DNA of 64,000 nucleotides. Source: Diabrotica undecimpunctata (lineage: Eukaryota > Arthropoda > Insecta > Coleoptera > Chrysomelidae). Below are positions 48,190 to 58,559 of this stretch, one piece after another; the stretch's first letter is position 1; each line of letters begins with the position of its first letter. The DNA is taken from contig NC_092811.1 in assembly GCF_040954645.1 (NCBI RefSeq), positions 87,969,199-88,033,198 of the forward strand. Reading direction: 5' to 3'. Under the pieces are notes generated by a model. That model saw only the letters and a list, made by a program, of their open reading frames with translations. It made no database searches and was not told where the DNA came from. The position numbers and the translations under genes were made by a program.

Positions 48190-49810
48190 TTCAATATAAT
48201 TAGGACATACGTAATTAGCATGTTGCAAACAAATGCAACAGGCGCATTTTTTACAATAGTACCTACTTTTTCTATTCTTGCAAAATGTACAGTACTTTCT
48301 CTTAGTGGTTGAAAGTTCAGGGTTATTCTCTTCTATTGGTTTCAGCTCTTTTCATCAACTGCAACGATAACTGTTTTAAAAAATGTCGTCTAGTGAGAGT
48401 ACTATTTTTGTTAGAATTATAGAGTATAAAAGCGAGAGTATGTAAATACTCTCTGGCGTAAATACTCTATTATACTCTATTATAGAGTATAATAGAGTAT
48501 TTACGCCAGCAACATTCAGTATTTTATAAAATATGACCATAGTCCAGCGTCGGGTATTTCTTGCACAATTATATTAACCACATAACTGATCGGCGGAATC
48601 TACACCTCGTTTGGTCTCCTTATAAAATGTTATTATCTCAGGTTTCTTTAGTTCAGCGGTTTGTTTATCGATGTTATCGTCGTGATGTAAACTGGAAGCT
48701 ACCAATAAACATTTGTTTTTTTTTTTAATATATGAAGCAATAGTAACGTTTTCGGTAAAGTCAAATAATGTTGAATGTATGTCTCTACTTTTAGGTTGAA
48801 TAAATGTCGGTGATATATGTTTCTTATTTTTCCGTACAGTTCCAACAACTGTTAACTTATAATCTTTAAGAATCTTTTTCATTATTTCAATTCCAGTAAA
48901 CCAATGATTCATCGTAACATTTCTTCTAGAATTAAAAATAGGCTTACACAATCGTTGTAAAACGTCGTCAGTTTTGTTATCAATTTTATATGGACCCTCC
49001 AACTGAAGCCCTGCGTAAATCTCCAGAATGACGGTATAATAAGTTTTGACGTCTACTAAAGCAAAAACTTTGATACCATATTCTGCTGGCTTGTTGGAAA
49101 TATACATACGGAAACTGCACCTGCCGCGAAAGGCCCACAACATTTCATCTAGTGTCACATACTCGCCAGCGCTATATGATATTTGGCAATTATTACTGAA
49201 CAATTGAAAAATGTTTCTAATAGCAGTGATCTTTTCTATTTCTTTTCTTTCTTCTCCTGTGGTTATACGAGTATCATCCAGTCTTATGCATTTCAGAAGA
49301 AAACGAAAACGATTTATACCCCTTGCGGCCGGACAATTACCAGTTCCATCAGTGTCCAAAATTTGGCAAAATTTAATATGTTGCTATGTAATGTACCTGC
49401 TGGGTAGAAGATTCCGATAACAACTTTAATTTCATTCAAAGTCGTTGGTTTTTTCTGTAATCAGAAACTTCGTTATTTGTTACTTTGCGTATGTAAACAT
49501 TTGTATTATGTACAATGCAAGATAACATATCTTCGCTTATTAGTTTTCACCAGCATTCTAAGGGTGTTTTTAAATTTCTTGTTATCTTTCCCACGAAAAC
49601 AAAAAGGAAAACTCTCACCTGGTTGGCTGTCTTCATTTTCTACATGTGCTTCACCTTCAATATCCTCTTCTAAGTCTGTGTTATGATCTCTGACTTCAAA
49701 ATAATCAAAATCTGCCACCGAGTCATTATCATCTTTATCCTCTACATCTGTGGGTACGTCTACATATAGCTTTTGTAATTTCTGTACTTCTTTCTCGTAA
49801 TTATCAATTT
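48190..49810 (-). pseudogene. Second piggyBac transposase, second catalytic Asp lost
   Basis: Acidic N-terminus at 49506-49810 (NYEKEVQKLYVDVPTDVEDK, DFDYFEVRDHNTDLEED). The 261-codon frame at 48574-49359 holds ARGINRFRFLLKCIRLDD, EYVTLDEMLWAFRGRCSFRM (first Asp intact), NKPAEYGIKVFALVD, then VTMNHWFTGIEIMKKIL, where the family has D-N-W-F-T: the second catalytic Asp is Asn. KRGVDSADQLCG keeps the third Asp. A stop follows, then NTRRW-MVIFYKILNVAGVN and, past a palindromic insertion (48454-48508), TLTRRHFLKQLSLQLMK. The C-terminal Cys finger at 48190-48330 is well preserved: YCTFCKNRKSRYYCKKCACC, ICLQHANYVCP. Termini were not located. Confidence 0.82.
48454..48508. repeat. Perfect palindrome: 27-bp arms, 1-bp centre
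   Basis: Bases 48454-48480 and 48482-48508 are exact reverse complements (tips TGGCGTAAATACTC). The palindrome sits inside the former piggyBac coding region. A partial extra copy (AGAGTATTTAC type) lies just left at 48425-48452. Confidence 0.95.
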
Positions 49811-51065
49811 TGACCTAAATAATAATATAAAATTATAACCTCAATATGATACTACAACTATAAACCTCACCTTTAGTAATTTTAAATTAATAAAATTAAC
49901 AACACGGCAATTATATTCTTACGACATAAGAACGTTCTAAAATGTACAATATGTGCTACTTTCTTCGTCAAACAAGTAACGCGAATGAATATATTAGGTC
50001 TGCAAGGCCCACAGCACCCCCTATTCGAACTCTAAATAACTAACAATTTTAACTGATACAAAATATATATACTGTTCACATAGTTAGGAAGGTACACTGA
50101 ACATGAAAATTGGAGACATAAACTGGTGCATCTTATCGCAAAAAATTAAACGTCATATGTCTGATAGGCCTAACGTATGCTCTGTAGGGTTAAATATTAA
50201 ATATAACACCATAAAAGACTCTTAAAGTCATAACATATCCCCACTTTACCTTTTTCGAAAACACCAACGATACGCCCATATGAAAATAATTATATATTAA
50301 TGATAGTAAACCATGAGATATCAGATATCAATTTTTACTTCTGTCAATTCATTGTCAGTATCCCGTTTTACGTTTTGGTAATTCACTTACCTAATTTACA
50401 ACAATGGTAAAATTCACGCATTGCAGTATTATTAGAGTTAAACAAATAACAATATATCATATAAGTATATTATATCATATCTGTAACGATAAAACTATTT
50501 TTAAACAATTTGTTTTACTATTTCTTGATATATCATTTCTTCATATTTTTCTATTAAGAATTTTCCGAACGGTTTTTTATCTGATCACAAAACTTTACCC
50601 AGAAAATATATTTGTTCCAGGAGTTAGCAAATAAACTTTCTTAACTGGTAGTTTTTGATTTATTTTTACTTTTCGTAATAACCCAAATAAGCTCCGGCAA
50701 AGTTATAAAATTACTTTTAAACTTTGGTAGAGTTGGCAGTTGGTTCGAATAGATCTAAAACTTTTAGAAGTATAATCTATAAAATTTCATGAAATTTAAT
50801 AGCCTGTGATAAATATATTTTATTTATAAATAACATTTTATGTGCCAGATGCAACAAATAATAGAAAAATAAAAATGTATTAATATATTTATAAGCCATT
50901 GCTAAGGTTTTAAGTCGCGTTTCTTGAAATTATCAACTCTTTACTACGAAAAAAAAAACAGACAAAGAGAAGGTATTAATTGGATAACAGTAAAAACCAT
51001 TATTTAGCTAAGCATGTATTGCATTATATAGTCAAGAATGAAGATGATGAGAACAGCTTGTATAT
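49811..51065. other. About 1.25 kb AT-rich, no gene seen
   Basis: A short frame at 50404-50634 (+) is hydrophobic, rich in Phe/Ile/Leu as expected from AT-rich non-coding DNA, with no recognisable domain. Confidence 0.35.
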
Positions 51066-51700
51066 TAATTTTTTTCTTCTTCTTCAAGTGCCATCTTCAT
51101 TCTGAAGGTTGGCGATCATCAGCGCTATACTTATTTTCGAAACTGCTGACCGAAACAATTCGTTGTTGCTACAGCTAACCATTCCCGTAGATTCTTTAGC
51201 CAGGAGTTTCGTCTTCTTCCTGTGGACCTTTTTCCTGCTATTTTCCCTTGCATAATTATTCGAAGCAGTTCATATCTTTCTCCTCTTGTAATGTGTCCCA
51301 AGTATTGCAGTTTTCGTTTTTTGATCGTAAATATGACTTCCTTTTCTTTATTCATTCTTCTCCAGACCTCGACATTTGTGACTCTCTCGGTCCATGATAT
51401 TCTCAGGATTCTGCGATACATCCACAGTTCAAATGCCTCTAATTTTTTGGTATCAATCTTTTTCAACGTCCATGACTCCATTCCGTAGAACAGCACAGAA
51501 AGTACGTAACATCTCATCAGGCGAAGTTTCATTTCAAGGCTCAAATCTCTTCCGCAGAACACTGTCTTCATTTTAGTAAATATGGATCTGGCTTTTTCTA
51601 TTATTATTTTGATTTCTGCTGAGCTATCGTTGTCTTCATTAATTTTTTTAGCATTGATCAAAGGCACTCGACATAATAATATTTGCAACTAAACATAACC
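51066..51700 (-). pseudogene. RTE-like LINE 3' part
   Basis: The 185-codon - frame gives NEDNDSSAEIKIIIEKARSI, FTKMKTVFCGRDLSLEMKLR, MRCYVLSVLFYGMESWTLKK, FELWMYRRILRISWTERVTN, QYLGHITRGERYELLRIIMQ and GKIAGKRSTGRRRNSWLKNL. The 3' end at 51066 has a GAAGAAGAAG tail. It is 5'-truncated after the RT active site and is among the best-preserved copies of this family here. Confidence 0.82.
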
Positions 51701-51789
51701 TTAAATTATCCTTACAAATTCCGCATAACAGAAATCCTCAGATTAAGGATTTCTTTTTAAATCTTCTGACGTTAACCATCAATATTGAC

Positions 51790-52680
51790 CAGAGGAAAGA
51801 ACACTTTTTGTGCAACTGTGCAGGATTGAACAGGATCAAGGCTCAATGCATTTTAGAATTATCAACTAAAGCCCTACTAACTTTAATCTACGGATGGGTC
51901 ACAATAGACTGCTTAGGTAGAGAACAACTAACAACAAAGAAAAGCGTCAAATATCTGGAAATGACACCAATACACTAATATGGCGGATGGGGGGAGCATA
52001 TACGGGTAGTAGCTCAGAAAGTAGCGAAGAGTGTGCAGTCTGGAGTGGGGCGTTAGAAATACCGACCTACAAAGGACTCATGATACGAGTAGACAGAACA
52101 AGTCTTGCAAGTAGCATGCACCTACAGGACTGTATCTACGACGATTTTGTGGACTAGCATGGGTTGTGTTTCTCTGCATGTGTTAGTAATAGAAAGGAGA
52201 CATCTATATAAGAGAAGAGAATATTTGACAGCAACCATAAAAATAGAAGAAAAAGAAAGATCAATAGAAAAATGGCAAGAAGAGTGGAACAACACGGAAG
52301 ATGTTGCTCAGTGGAAGAAGATTCCAATCTTGACCCTAAGGGACTAACTGGACTGTTGTCACAGGCGACTGGATTACTTCCTGACCCAAATACTCACAGG
52401 ACATAGGTGTTTTAGGACATATCTTCATAGATTAAGAAAGACAGATACAGATAAATGCCTATACTGTGAATACTCTGACACTGTTGCTCACACAATGCTG
52501 AAGTAATAGAATGTATAGAGAAATAGGTATAAATCCTATGACTGTAAGAGAGAGATGATCGTGAAGATGACGGAAAGTAAGGAGAGATGGAATGTTGCAC
52601 ATAATTACGTTTTAACAGTAATTAAAAAGAAAGAAGAAGAAGAAAAACACCAGTCGGACCAACGACGATAGATAAGAGAA
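51790..52680 (+). pseudogene. R1-like LINE C-terminal region
   Basis: Frames on + give KSVKYLEMTPIH and YGGWGEHIRVVAQKVAKSVQ, then RRHLYKRREYLTATIKIEEK, ERSIEKWQEEWNNTEDVAQW, then YFLTQILTGHRCFRTYLHRL and TDKCLYCEYSDTVAHTML. The Y-LTQ-LTGHG-F--YL-R segment followed by a C--C----H zinc-binding motif is the R1/R1-like C-terminus. It is degraded and 5'-truncated. Confidence 0.75.
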
Positions 52681-53159
52681 AGCAGTGCTCCGAAAGTGTC
52701 GTCAGCCTTACAGTGGCCATCCTACTTTCAAAATACGGTACGTGCGACAGTCAACTGCGCACATGTACAAAAGGCTGGTTTTAGTTGGTAGGCAGGATAA
52801 CAGGCAGGCATCTGCTTGCAGGACCTCCTTCTTCTAAGGGTAAATGTGCTCGGATCTACTCCTCTACCCTGAATCCAACACACACCAGCCATCTTTAGAG
52901 AAACGGGTTAACCTGGTACGGTTTTTAGAAATTTTCACCCTCAGAAAAAAAAGGTTCAACCCAATCTAACCTATTCATTAGTATGTTCATTTATCCTGTG
53001 GAAGAGAGAAAAATGTCTTAAAAACCTTTTTCTCTCCTTTTTCTTCTTTTTATGTAGAGATGACTATGTCTGTTTTTTAATGTGCCTATCCCATAGTGTT
53101 TTACCATCAATTTTTCTTAAAAACCTCTCAGGCTGTAATTGCATAAAATTATGTAGTAT
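52681..53159. other. About 480 bp, unassigned
   Basis: Less AT-rich at 52690-52880, possibly the 3' UTR of the R1-like copy or another repeat. No coding evidence. Confidence 0.3.
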
Positions 53160-53545
53160 TTTGACACATTGACTAAGAAGTTGCGTCGCAAAAAAAGAGT
53201 ACAGCACTTTTTTTTCTTTTCGTGGCGGTTTCTAATGAAGATTGTTGTTGCTCTTCTTACTCTTCTTTAAACATTTTCCTATATTTTACGTCAAATATCT
53301 GTTCTGCATTGAGGTTAGTCCAATCTCTGACATTACCCGAAAAGATTTCCTTTTTAGCCTCACCACTTTTTCTCCATGTAGTCTTTCTTGCATGAATGGT
53401 GCACGCTTCTGTAGGGCCACATTTCGAGTGCCTCTAATTTTTTATGGATTATTATTTCAATGTCCAAGTTTCTATCCCATATAGCAGGACCGACCAAACG
53501 TAGCATTCGACGAATCGCACTTTAATGACCAAACTTAATTTCTTA
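53160..53545 (-). pseudogene. RTE-like LINE fragment, post-RT region
   Basis: The - strand contains KLSLVIKVRFVECYVWSVLL, YGIETWTLK and KKIRGTRNVALQKRAPFMQ-type sequence in shifting frames, aligning with the CYVL-VLLYG-E-WTL block of the other copies. Very degraded. Confidence 0.6.
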
Positions 53546-53639
53546 TTTGTGGTTTATAGAGTTGTACTCGGCCTCGGATAAGGATAATCTGCACAATGAC
53601 GACTCATGCTATGAAAAGGACAACGAAGTGAAAAAAGTG

Positions 53640-54100
53640 TTTCAAGACTGGGAACGTGGAATATTAAATCACTTAAAACTAAAAATTAGGAACTTATGAA
53701 ATAGCTAAGAAATAATTGTAATCTTACGCAAAAATGCGTAATCAAAGAGACTAAAAAGAAAGGGAAAGGAAATACAAACTATGAAGAATTTCTGATGTAC
53801 TACAGTGGTGTAGAAAAAGACAAAATAGCAGTAGCTGGAGTTATGATACTAATGAACGGAAAATATAACTGTCATATAGAAGAATGCAAAACTATATCAG
53901 AAGGGAATATCATGAAAAGAATAAAACTAACATCCACAGACTTCATATTTTGTCGTTAAACAGTCCATTAGACTGAGACTGCTACTTTCTTAGAAACTTC
54001 TGAAAATTAATGACATCCTTTCATCAGATCAAATAATTATGTTAGGCGATTGTAATTCCAGTGTTAGATATATACAAAAATTAAGTAAACAATATTTGAC
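53640..54100 (+). pseudogene. LINE endonuclease fragment
   Basis: The + frame reads NYEEFLMYYSGVEKDKIAVA, GVMILMNGKYNCHIEECKTI, then MKRIKLTSTDFIF, the KG--V-I--------I---S-RI-- region of an APE-type LINE endonuclease, preceded by ETKKKGKGN. The catalytic GDFN region is not clearly recognisable beyond about 54030. Fragment only. Confidence 0.62.
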
Positions 54101-54189
54101 CATACCTCTAATACAAATACATATTTAAAAACTGAAATTTCTTAGAAAATATTACTTAAATTGTCTACATATTTGTTTTTTATTTATAG

Positions 54190-54345
54190 GATGGATTTAC
54201 GCCATTGGCCGTAGCTATGCAGCAAGGACACGACAAAGTTGTCACAGTTCTATTAGAAAATGACACCAGGGGCAAAATCCGACTTCCAGCTTTACACATA
54301 GCCGCCAAAAAAGATGATGTCAAGGCAGCCAAACTGCTTTTAGAG
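54190..54345 (+). CDS. Ank: Ankyrin exon: ANK repeat plus part of the next
   Basis: 52 codons between a tatttatag acceptor and a gtatga donor, phase 0. It encodes [20 protein letters not shown], the short linker ENDTRGKIR, and [19 protein letters not shown]. The linker with a following short LPALHIAA repeat is a known irregularity of ankyrin repeats 4-5 and helps mark this as true ankyrin and not a generic ANK protein. The upstream intron is about 11.8 kb. Confidence 0.96.
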
Positions 54346-55109
54346 GTATGATAATTTTCAATTATTATCTTTTAAGTCATCTATAAATTCTTTAATTGGT
54401 AATATTATAAAAGTATACATGCCAACTTATTGATTCTTTAATAACTATTACTTTTTAAAAACTATTGCGAGATAACTAAGCTTTTTAAGATACGTTGTTT
54501 TAAAAAGAGCAATTTATATATTATTACATATTAATACGAGGAATAGCCGAACATATAATACGATGTTATACAAATAATAATTGATCTCAGGGTTTTTAGG
54601 GTTTATTTTATAATGAAAATTACGAAATTATGAATTGATAAAGCTGTACAATCTTGTTTCTTTTGCAAAAGCTAAACGTTAACTCTCCAAATATAATTCA
54701 AATACTGTCTTTTTGTGTTCTATTCACATCTGTAAACTAAAATGTACAAAACGGTCAGACCACACACACAACGGTCCATCTTACAGGGTTCTCGAGATGT
54801 CACCTGTTGGGGTTTGAAAATAATATTACGGCTCCTCTAGAGACGCAGCGTCAGAGGTTGGTAGAAGTCAAGGTCAAAGATCTGTAGTTATTTTCTCCTC
54901 CAAATTCTTTTTGCACTTGATTATATTTTAATCTCTTAGATTCACAGATTTTTCCTGCCCAATACTCGTCGATAAATCCACATCTCAAAGGCCTCAAACT
55001 TTTTCAATAATGTCTCTGTAAGGGTCCAGCTCTCCATACCATACAACAATGTGGAGAATATGTAGCAGCGTATTAATCTGATTTTAAGGTTTAACGTAAT
55101 GTTTCTATT

Positions 55110-55121
55110 AATTATAATTGT
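55110..55121. repeat. Target-site duplication, left copy
   Basis: AATTATAATTGT here is repeated exactly at 58392-58403, flanking the inverted Penelope-like pair as a whole. Confidence 0.85.
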
Positions 55122-55297
55122 TGATGGATTCGACCGTTACTTGATGGAAATTCATTTTATGTAACAATAAAACACTGAAAACTTTGTTTTCAAAACTTCC
55201 ACAAATTTTTATTTTAAATTATTATCACTACAGCTGTTTCGGCTGATTGCCTTTCTCAAGTGATCTGTTTTTGGCATGGGTTTACACTTTATAGTCT

Positions 55298-56860
55298 CTA
55301 ATGAAATAAGTTGAGGAGGGGAGAACTGTTTGTCTCAAGCTGGTCATTCAGAATTATATCTGTGTTTTTTAATTTGTTGATTTCCATAGATTCTAACAAA
55401 GATAGCTTAAGGCCTTTATTTTGAATGTGTAGAATTTTAAATTCGTCATCAAAAGAATGATTATGATCTAGAAGGTGAAGTACGTATGTAGAATCTGTTT
55501 TTCTATTATTGAAAGCCCTTTTATGTTCTGCTATTCGTTTATTAAAATTTCTACCTGCTTGACCAATGTAAGTTTTTGGGCAGTCGCCACATTTAAGTTT
55601 GTACACACCACTGTGTAAGTGTTTTTTATGTTGGCTCTTATTGTTTTTAATATATTTGCCTAGGTTATTATTTGTTCTGAAAGCTGGTGTTATTCCTTTC
55701 TTTTTTATGTGTTTGGCTATTTTTGTTGATATTTTGCCTGTATATGTAATCGAGCAGAAGGTACTGGGTTTTTTCTCTGGTGGTGGAAATACTAAGTTCA
55801 GGGCTTTCTTGTGTAGTTTTTGATTTAACATTTTATTAATTGTTTGTTCGTTGTATCCATTGTTTACTGCTATTTGTTTAATGATATTTAATTCTGTCTC
55901 AAAATTGTATTTTGACATAGGAATTGCTGTTAATCTATGTAACATACTATGATAGGCTGCCAGTTTATGTTGTGTGGGATGGGATGATGAATTGTGAATA
56001 GTCGTGTCAGTATGGGTAGGTTTATGAAATATGGAGAAGTCATGTTTGATTTTAAGTCTGGTAATTTTTAAATCTAAAAAATTTATGGATTGATTTTGTT
56101 CTGTTTCTATTGTAAATTCACTATGACTATGAAGAGAATTAATATAAGATAGAAATTGGTCGAGTTGCCTGTTAGTTCCTGTGAAACATACCAGTACGTC
56201 GTCTACGTATCTCCACCAATATAAAAACTGTTTGAATATGGGATGTTTTAAAATCTTTGTCTCTAGATGATCCATAAAAATATCTGATAGCAATGGGCTT
56301 AGAGGATTGCCCATTATAAGTCCTGCACTGTTATTTGTATATAATTCATTATTAAATTCAAAGTAGTCCTGGTTTATGCAAACTTCAAGAAGATGTAAAA
56401 TTTCAGATGTAATGATTGGATTTGTATTATTTTGGTCTAAAAGGTTTTTTACTAGAATAAAAGTTTCTGTTGGAGGGATACTAGGAAAAAGATTTTTTAC
56501 GTCAAATGAAATTAATCTGGAGTTGTTAGGTAACTGAAAATGTTGTATTTTATTAACTAGTTCTATTGTATTTTTTATGGTAAATTTAGGTGAAAATTTA
56601 GTGTGTTCTAAAATAATCTCTAACAGTTTTTTTGAAAGTTTATATGACGGAGCTGTATAAAAAGACACTACAGGTCTTATTGGGTGATGCGGTTTGTGTA
56701 GTTTAATGAAAGAGTATAATTTAGGAGGCTGTGGGTTCATGATACTGAGGTATTTCTGTTCTGTTCTATCAAAATCAATAGTAAATCCAATAGAACAGAA
56801 ATACCTCAGTATCATGAACCCACAGCCTCCTAAATTATACTCTTTCATTAAACTACACAA
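55298..56860 (-). CDS. Penelope-like RT plus GIY-YIG endonuclease, open but 5'-truncated
   Basis: An open frame of 520 codons. Only the part from about 56770 (EQKYLSIMNPQPPKLYSFIK) is genuine sense sequence; the first 30 codons are read from the antisense of the right copy and the spacer. RT motifs: HPIRPVVSFYTAPSYKLSKK, NSRLISFDVKNLFPSIPP, SAGLIMGNPLSPLLSDIFMD, and YWWRYVDDVLVCFTG with the catalytic YVDD, then INFLDLKITRLK. The C-terminal GIY-YIG domain has GVYKLKCGDCPKTYIGQAGR, FNKRIAEHKRAF and the later LLESMEI with its Glu. The N-terminal third of a normal Penelope-like protein is absent, so activity is unlikely. Confidence 0.82.
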   Translation of the reverse strand: MCSLMKEYNLGGCGFMILRYFCSIGFTIDFDRTEQKYLSIMNPQPPKLYSFIKLHKPHHPIRPVVSFYTAPSYKLSKKLLEIILEHTKFSPKFTIKNTIELVNKIQHFQLPNNSRLISFDVKNLFPSIPPTETFILVKNLLDQNNTNPIITSEILHLLEVCINQDYFEFNNELYTNNSAGLIMGNPLSPLLSDIFMDHLETKILKHPIFKQFLYWWRYVDDVLVCFTGTNRQLDQFLSYINSLHSHSEFTIETEQNQSINFLDLKITRLKIKHDFSIFHKPTHTDTTIHNSSSHPTQHKLAAYHSMLHRLTAIPMSKYNFETELNIIKQIAVNNGYNEQTINKMLNQKLHKKALNLVFPPPEKKPSTFCSITYTGKISTKIAKHIKKKGITPAFRTNNNLGKYIKNNKSQHKKHLHSGVYKLKCGDCPKTYIGQAGRNFNKRIAEHKRAFNNRKTDSTYVLHLLDHNHSFDDEFKILHIQNKGLKLSLLESMEINKLKNTDIILNDQLETNSSPLLNLFH

Positions 56861-58256
56861 ACCGCATCACCCAATAAGACCTGTAGTGCCTTTTTATACA
56901 GCTCCGTCATAAAAACTTTCAAAAAAACTGTTAGAGATTATTTTAGAACACACTAAATTTTCACCTAAATTTACCATAAAAAATACAATAGAACTAGTTA
57001 ATAAAATACAACATTTTCAGTTATCTAACAACTCCAGATTAATTTCATTTGACGTAAAAAATCTTTTTCCTAGTATCCCTCCAACAGAAACTTTTATTCT
57101 AGTAAAAAACCTTTTAGACCAAAATAATACAAATCCAATCATTACATCTGAAATTTTACATCTTCTTGAAGTTTGCATAAACCAGGACTACTTTGAATTT
57201 AATAATGAATTATATACAAATAACAGTGCAGGACTTATAATGGGCAATCCTCTAAGCCCATTGCTATCAGATATTTTTATGGATCATCTAGAGACAAAGA
57301 TTTTAAAACATCCCATATTCAAACAGATTTTATATTGGTGGAGATACGTAGACGACGTACTGGTATGTTTCACAGGAACTAACAGGCAACTCGACCAATT
57401 TCTATCTTATATTAATTCTCTTCATAGTCATATTGAATTTACAATAGAAACAGAACAAAATCAATCCATAAATTTTTTAGATTTAAAAATTACCAGACTT
57501 AAAAACAAACATGACTTCTCCATATTTCATAAACCTACCCATACTGACACGACTATTCACAATTCATCATCCCATCCCACACAACATAAACTGGCAGCCT
57601 ATCATAGTATGTTACATAGATTAACAGCAATTCCTATGTCAAAATACAATTTTGAGACAGAATTAAATATCATTAAACAAATAGCAGTAAACAATGGATA
57701 CAACGAACAAACAATTAATAAAATGTTAAATCAAAAACTACACAAGAAAGCCCTGAACTTAGTATTTCCACCACCAGAGAAAAAACCCAGTACCTTCTGC
57801 TCGATTACATATACAGGCAAAATATCAACAAAAATAGCCAAACACATAAAAAAGAAAGGAATAACACCAGCTTTCAGAACAAATAATAACCTAGGCAAAT
57901 ATATTAAAAACAATAAGAGCCAACATAAAAAACACTTACACAGTGGTGTGTACAAACTTAAATGTGGCGACTGCCCAAAAACTTACATTGGTCAAACAGG
58001 TAGAAATTTTAATAAACGAATAGCAGAACATAAAAGGGCTTTCAATAATAGAAAAACAGATTCTACATACGCACTTCACCTTCTAGATCATAATCATTCT
58101 TTTGATGACGAATTTAAAATTCTACACATTCAAAATAAAGGCCTTAAGCTATCTTTGTTAGAATCTATGGAAATCAACAAATTAAAAAACACAGATATAA
58201 TTCTGAATGACCAGCTTGAGACAAACAGTTCTCCCCTCCTCAACTTATTTCATTAG
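56792..58256 (+). pseudogene. Penelope-like RT plus GIY-YIG endonuclease, right copy with a stop
   Basis: Same domains as the left copy. At about 56911 a TAT codon has become TAA (after FYTAPS), ending the frame early. From 57240 the frame is open again for 338 codons (MGNPLSPLLSDIFMD, YWWRYVDDVLVCF, CGDCPKTYIGQTGR). Amino-acid differences from the left copy are few; by eye I find about eight in 480, such as QFLYW/QILYW, GQAG/GQTG and YVLH/YALH. Confidence 0.85.
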
Positions 58257-58391
58257 AGACTATAAAGTGTAAACCCATGCCAAAAACAGATCACTTGAGA
58301 AAGGCAATCAGCCGAAACAGCTGTAGTGATAATAATTTAAAATAAAAATTTGTGGAAGTTTTGAAAACAAAGTTTTCAGTGTTTTATTGAC

Positions 58392-58403
58392 AATTATAAT
58401 TGT
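58392..58403. repeat. Target-site duplication, right copy
   Basis: Exact second copy of AATTATAATTGT. The single pair encloses both inverted copies. Confidence 0.85.
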
Positions 58404-58502
58404 CTTTAATTTATAAAAGGCGGCTCTGGCTTTTTCAATGCGTATTCTTATTTCTTTATTTATATCCCAGTTATCGTTAAGGTTTGCGCACAAATAGGTA
58501 AT

Positions 58503-58506
<4 letters not shown>

Positions 58507-58554
<48 letters not shown>
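58507..58554. repeat. (AT)n microsatellite
   Basis: AT run of about 48 bp at the 3' end of the - strand Penelope-like fragment to its right. Confidence 0.93.
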
Positions 58555-58556
<2 letters not shown>

Positions 58557-58559
58557 AGA

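Larger units (their letters stand above)
55122..58391. mobile_element. Head-to-head pair of 5'-truncated Penelope-like elements
   Basis: The left copy (55122-56762) reads on -, the right copy (56792-58391) on +. They are near-identical inverted repeats of about 1.6 kb meeting across a 29-bp spacer, both truncated at the same RT position. The left copy extends about 40 bp further at its 3' end. One 12-bp duplication surrounds the whole unit, so it was inserted as one event or was rearranged after a single insertion. Near the 3' end of each copy lies CTTGAGAAAGGC...GCCGAAACAGC, a small potential stem. Confidence 0.88.
54800..58504 (-). mobile_element. RTE-like LINE split by a Penelope-like dimer
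   Basis: The upstream piece at 58404-58504 on - gives YLCANLNDNWDINKEIRIRI and EKARAAFYKLK. The downstream piece at 54800-55109 gives NRNITLNLKIRLIRCYIFST, LLYGMESWTLTETLL and KKFEAFEMWIYRRVLGR. With the 3.27-kb insertion and one duplication copy removed, these form one continuous frame. The LINE is therefore older than the Penelope-like insertion. Confidence 0.82.

Noticed and set aside
55230..55270. Conserved CTTGAGAAAGGC...GCCGAAACAGC motif as a hammerhead
   Set aside because: It forms a small stem and ends in GAAAC, but the CUGANGA half is not present, so I did not call it a ribozyme core.
56694..56912. 72-codon + strand frame at the centre of the Penelope dimer
   Set aside because: It is half antisense of the left copy and half sense of the right copy across the spacer, so not an independent gene.
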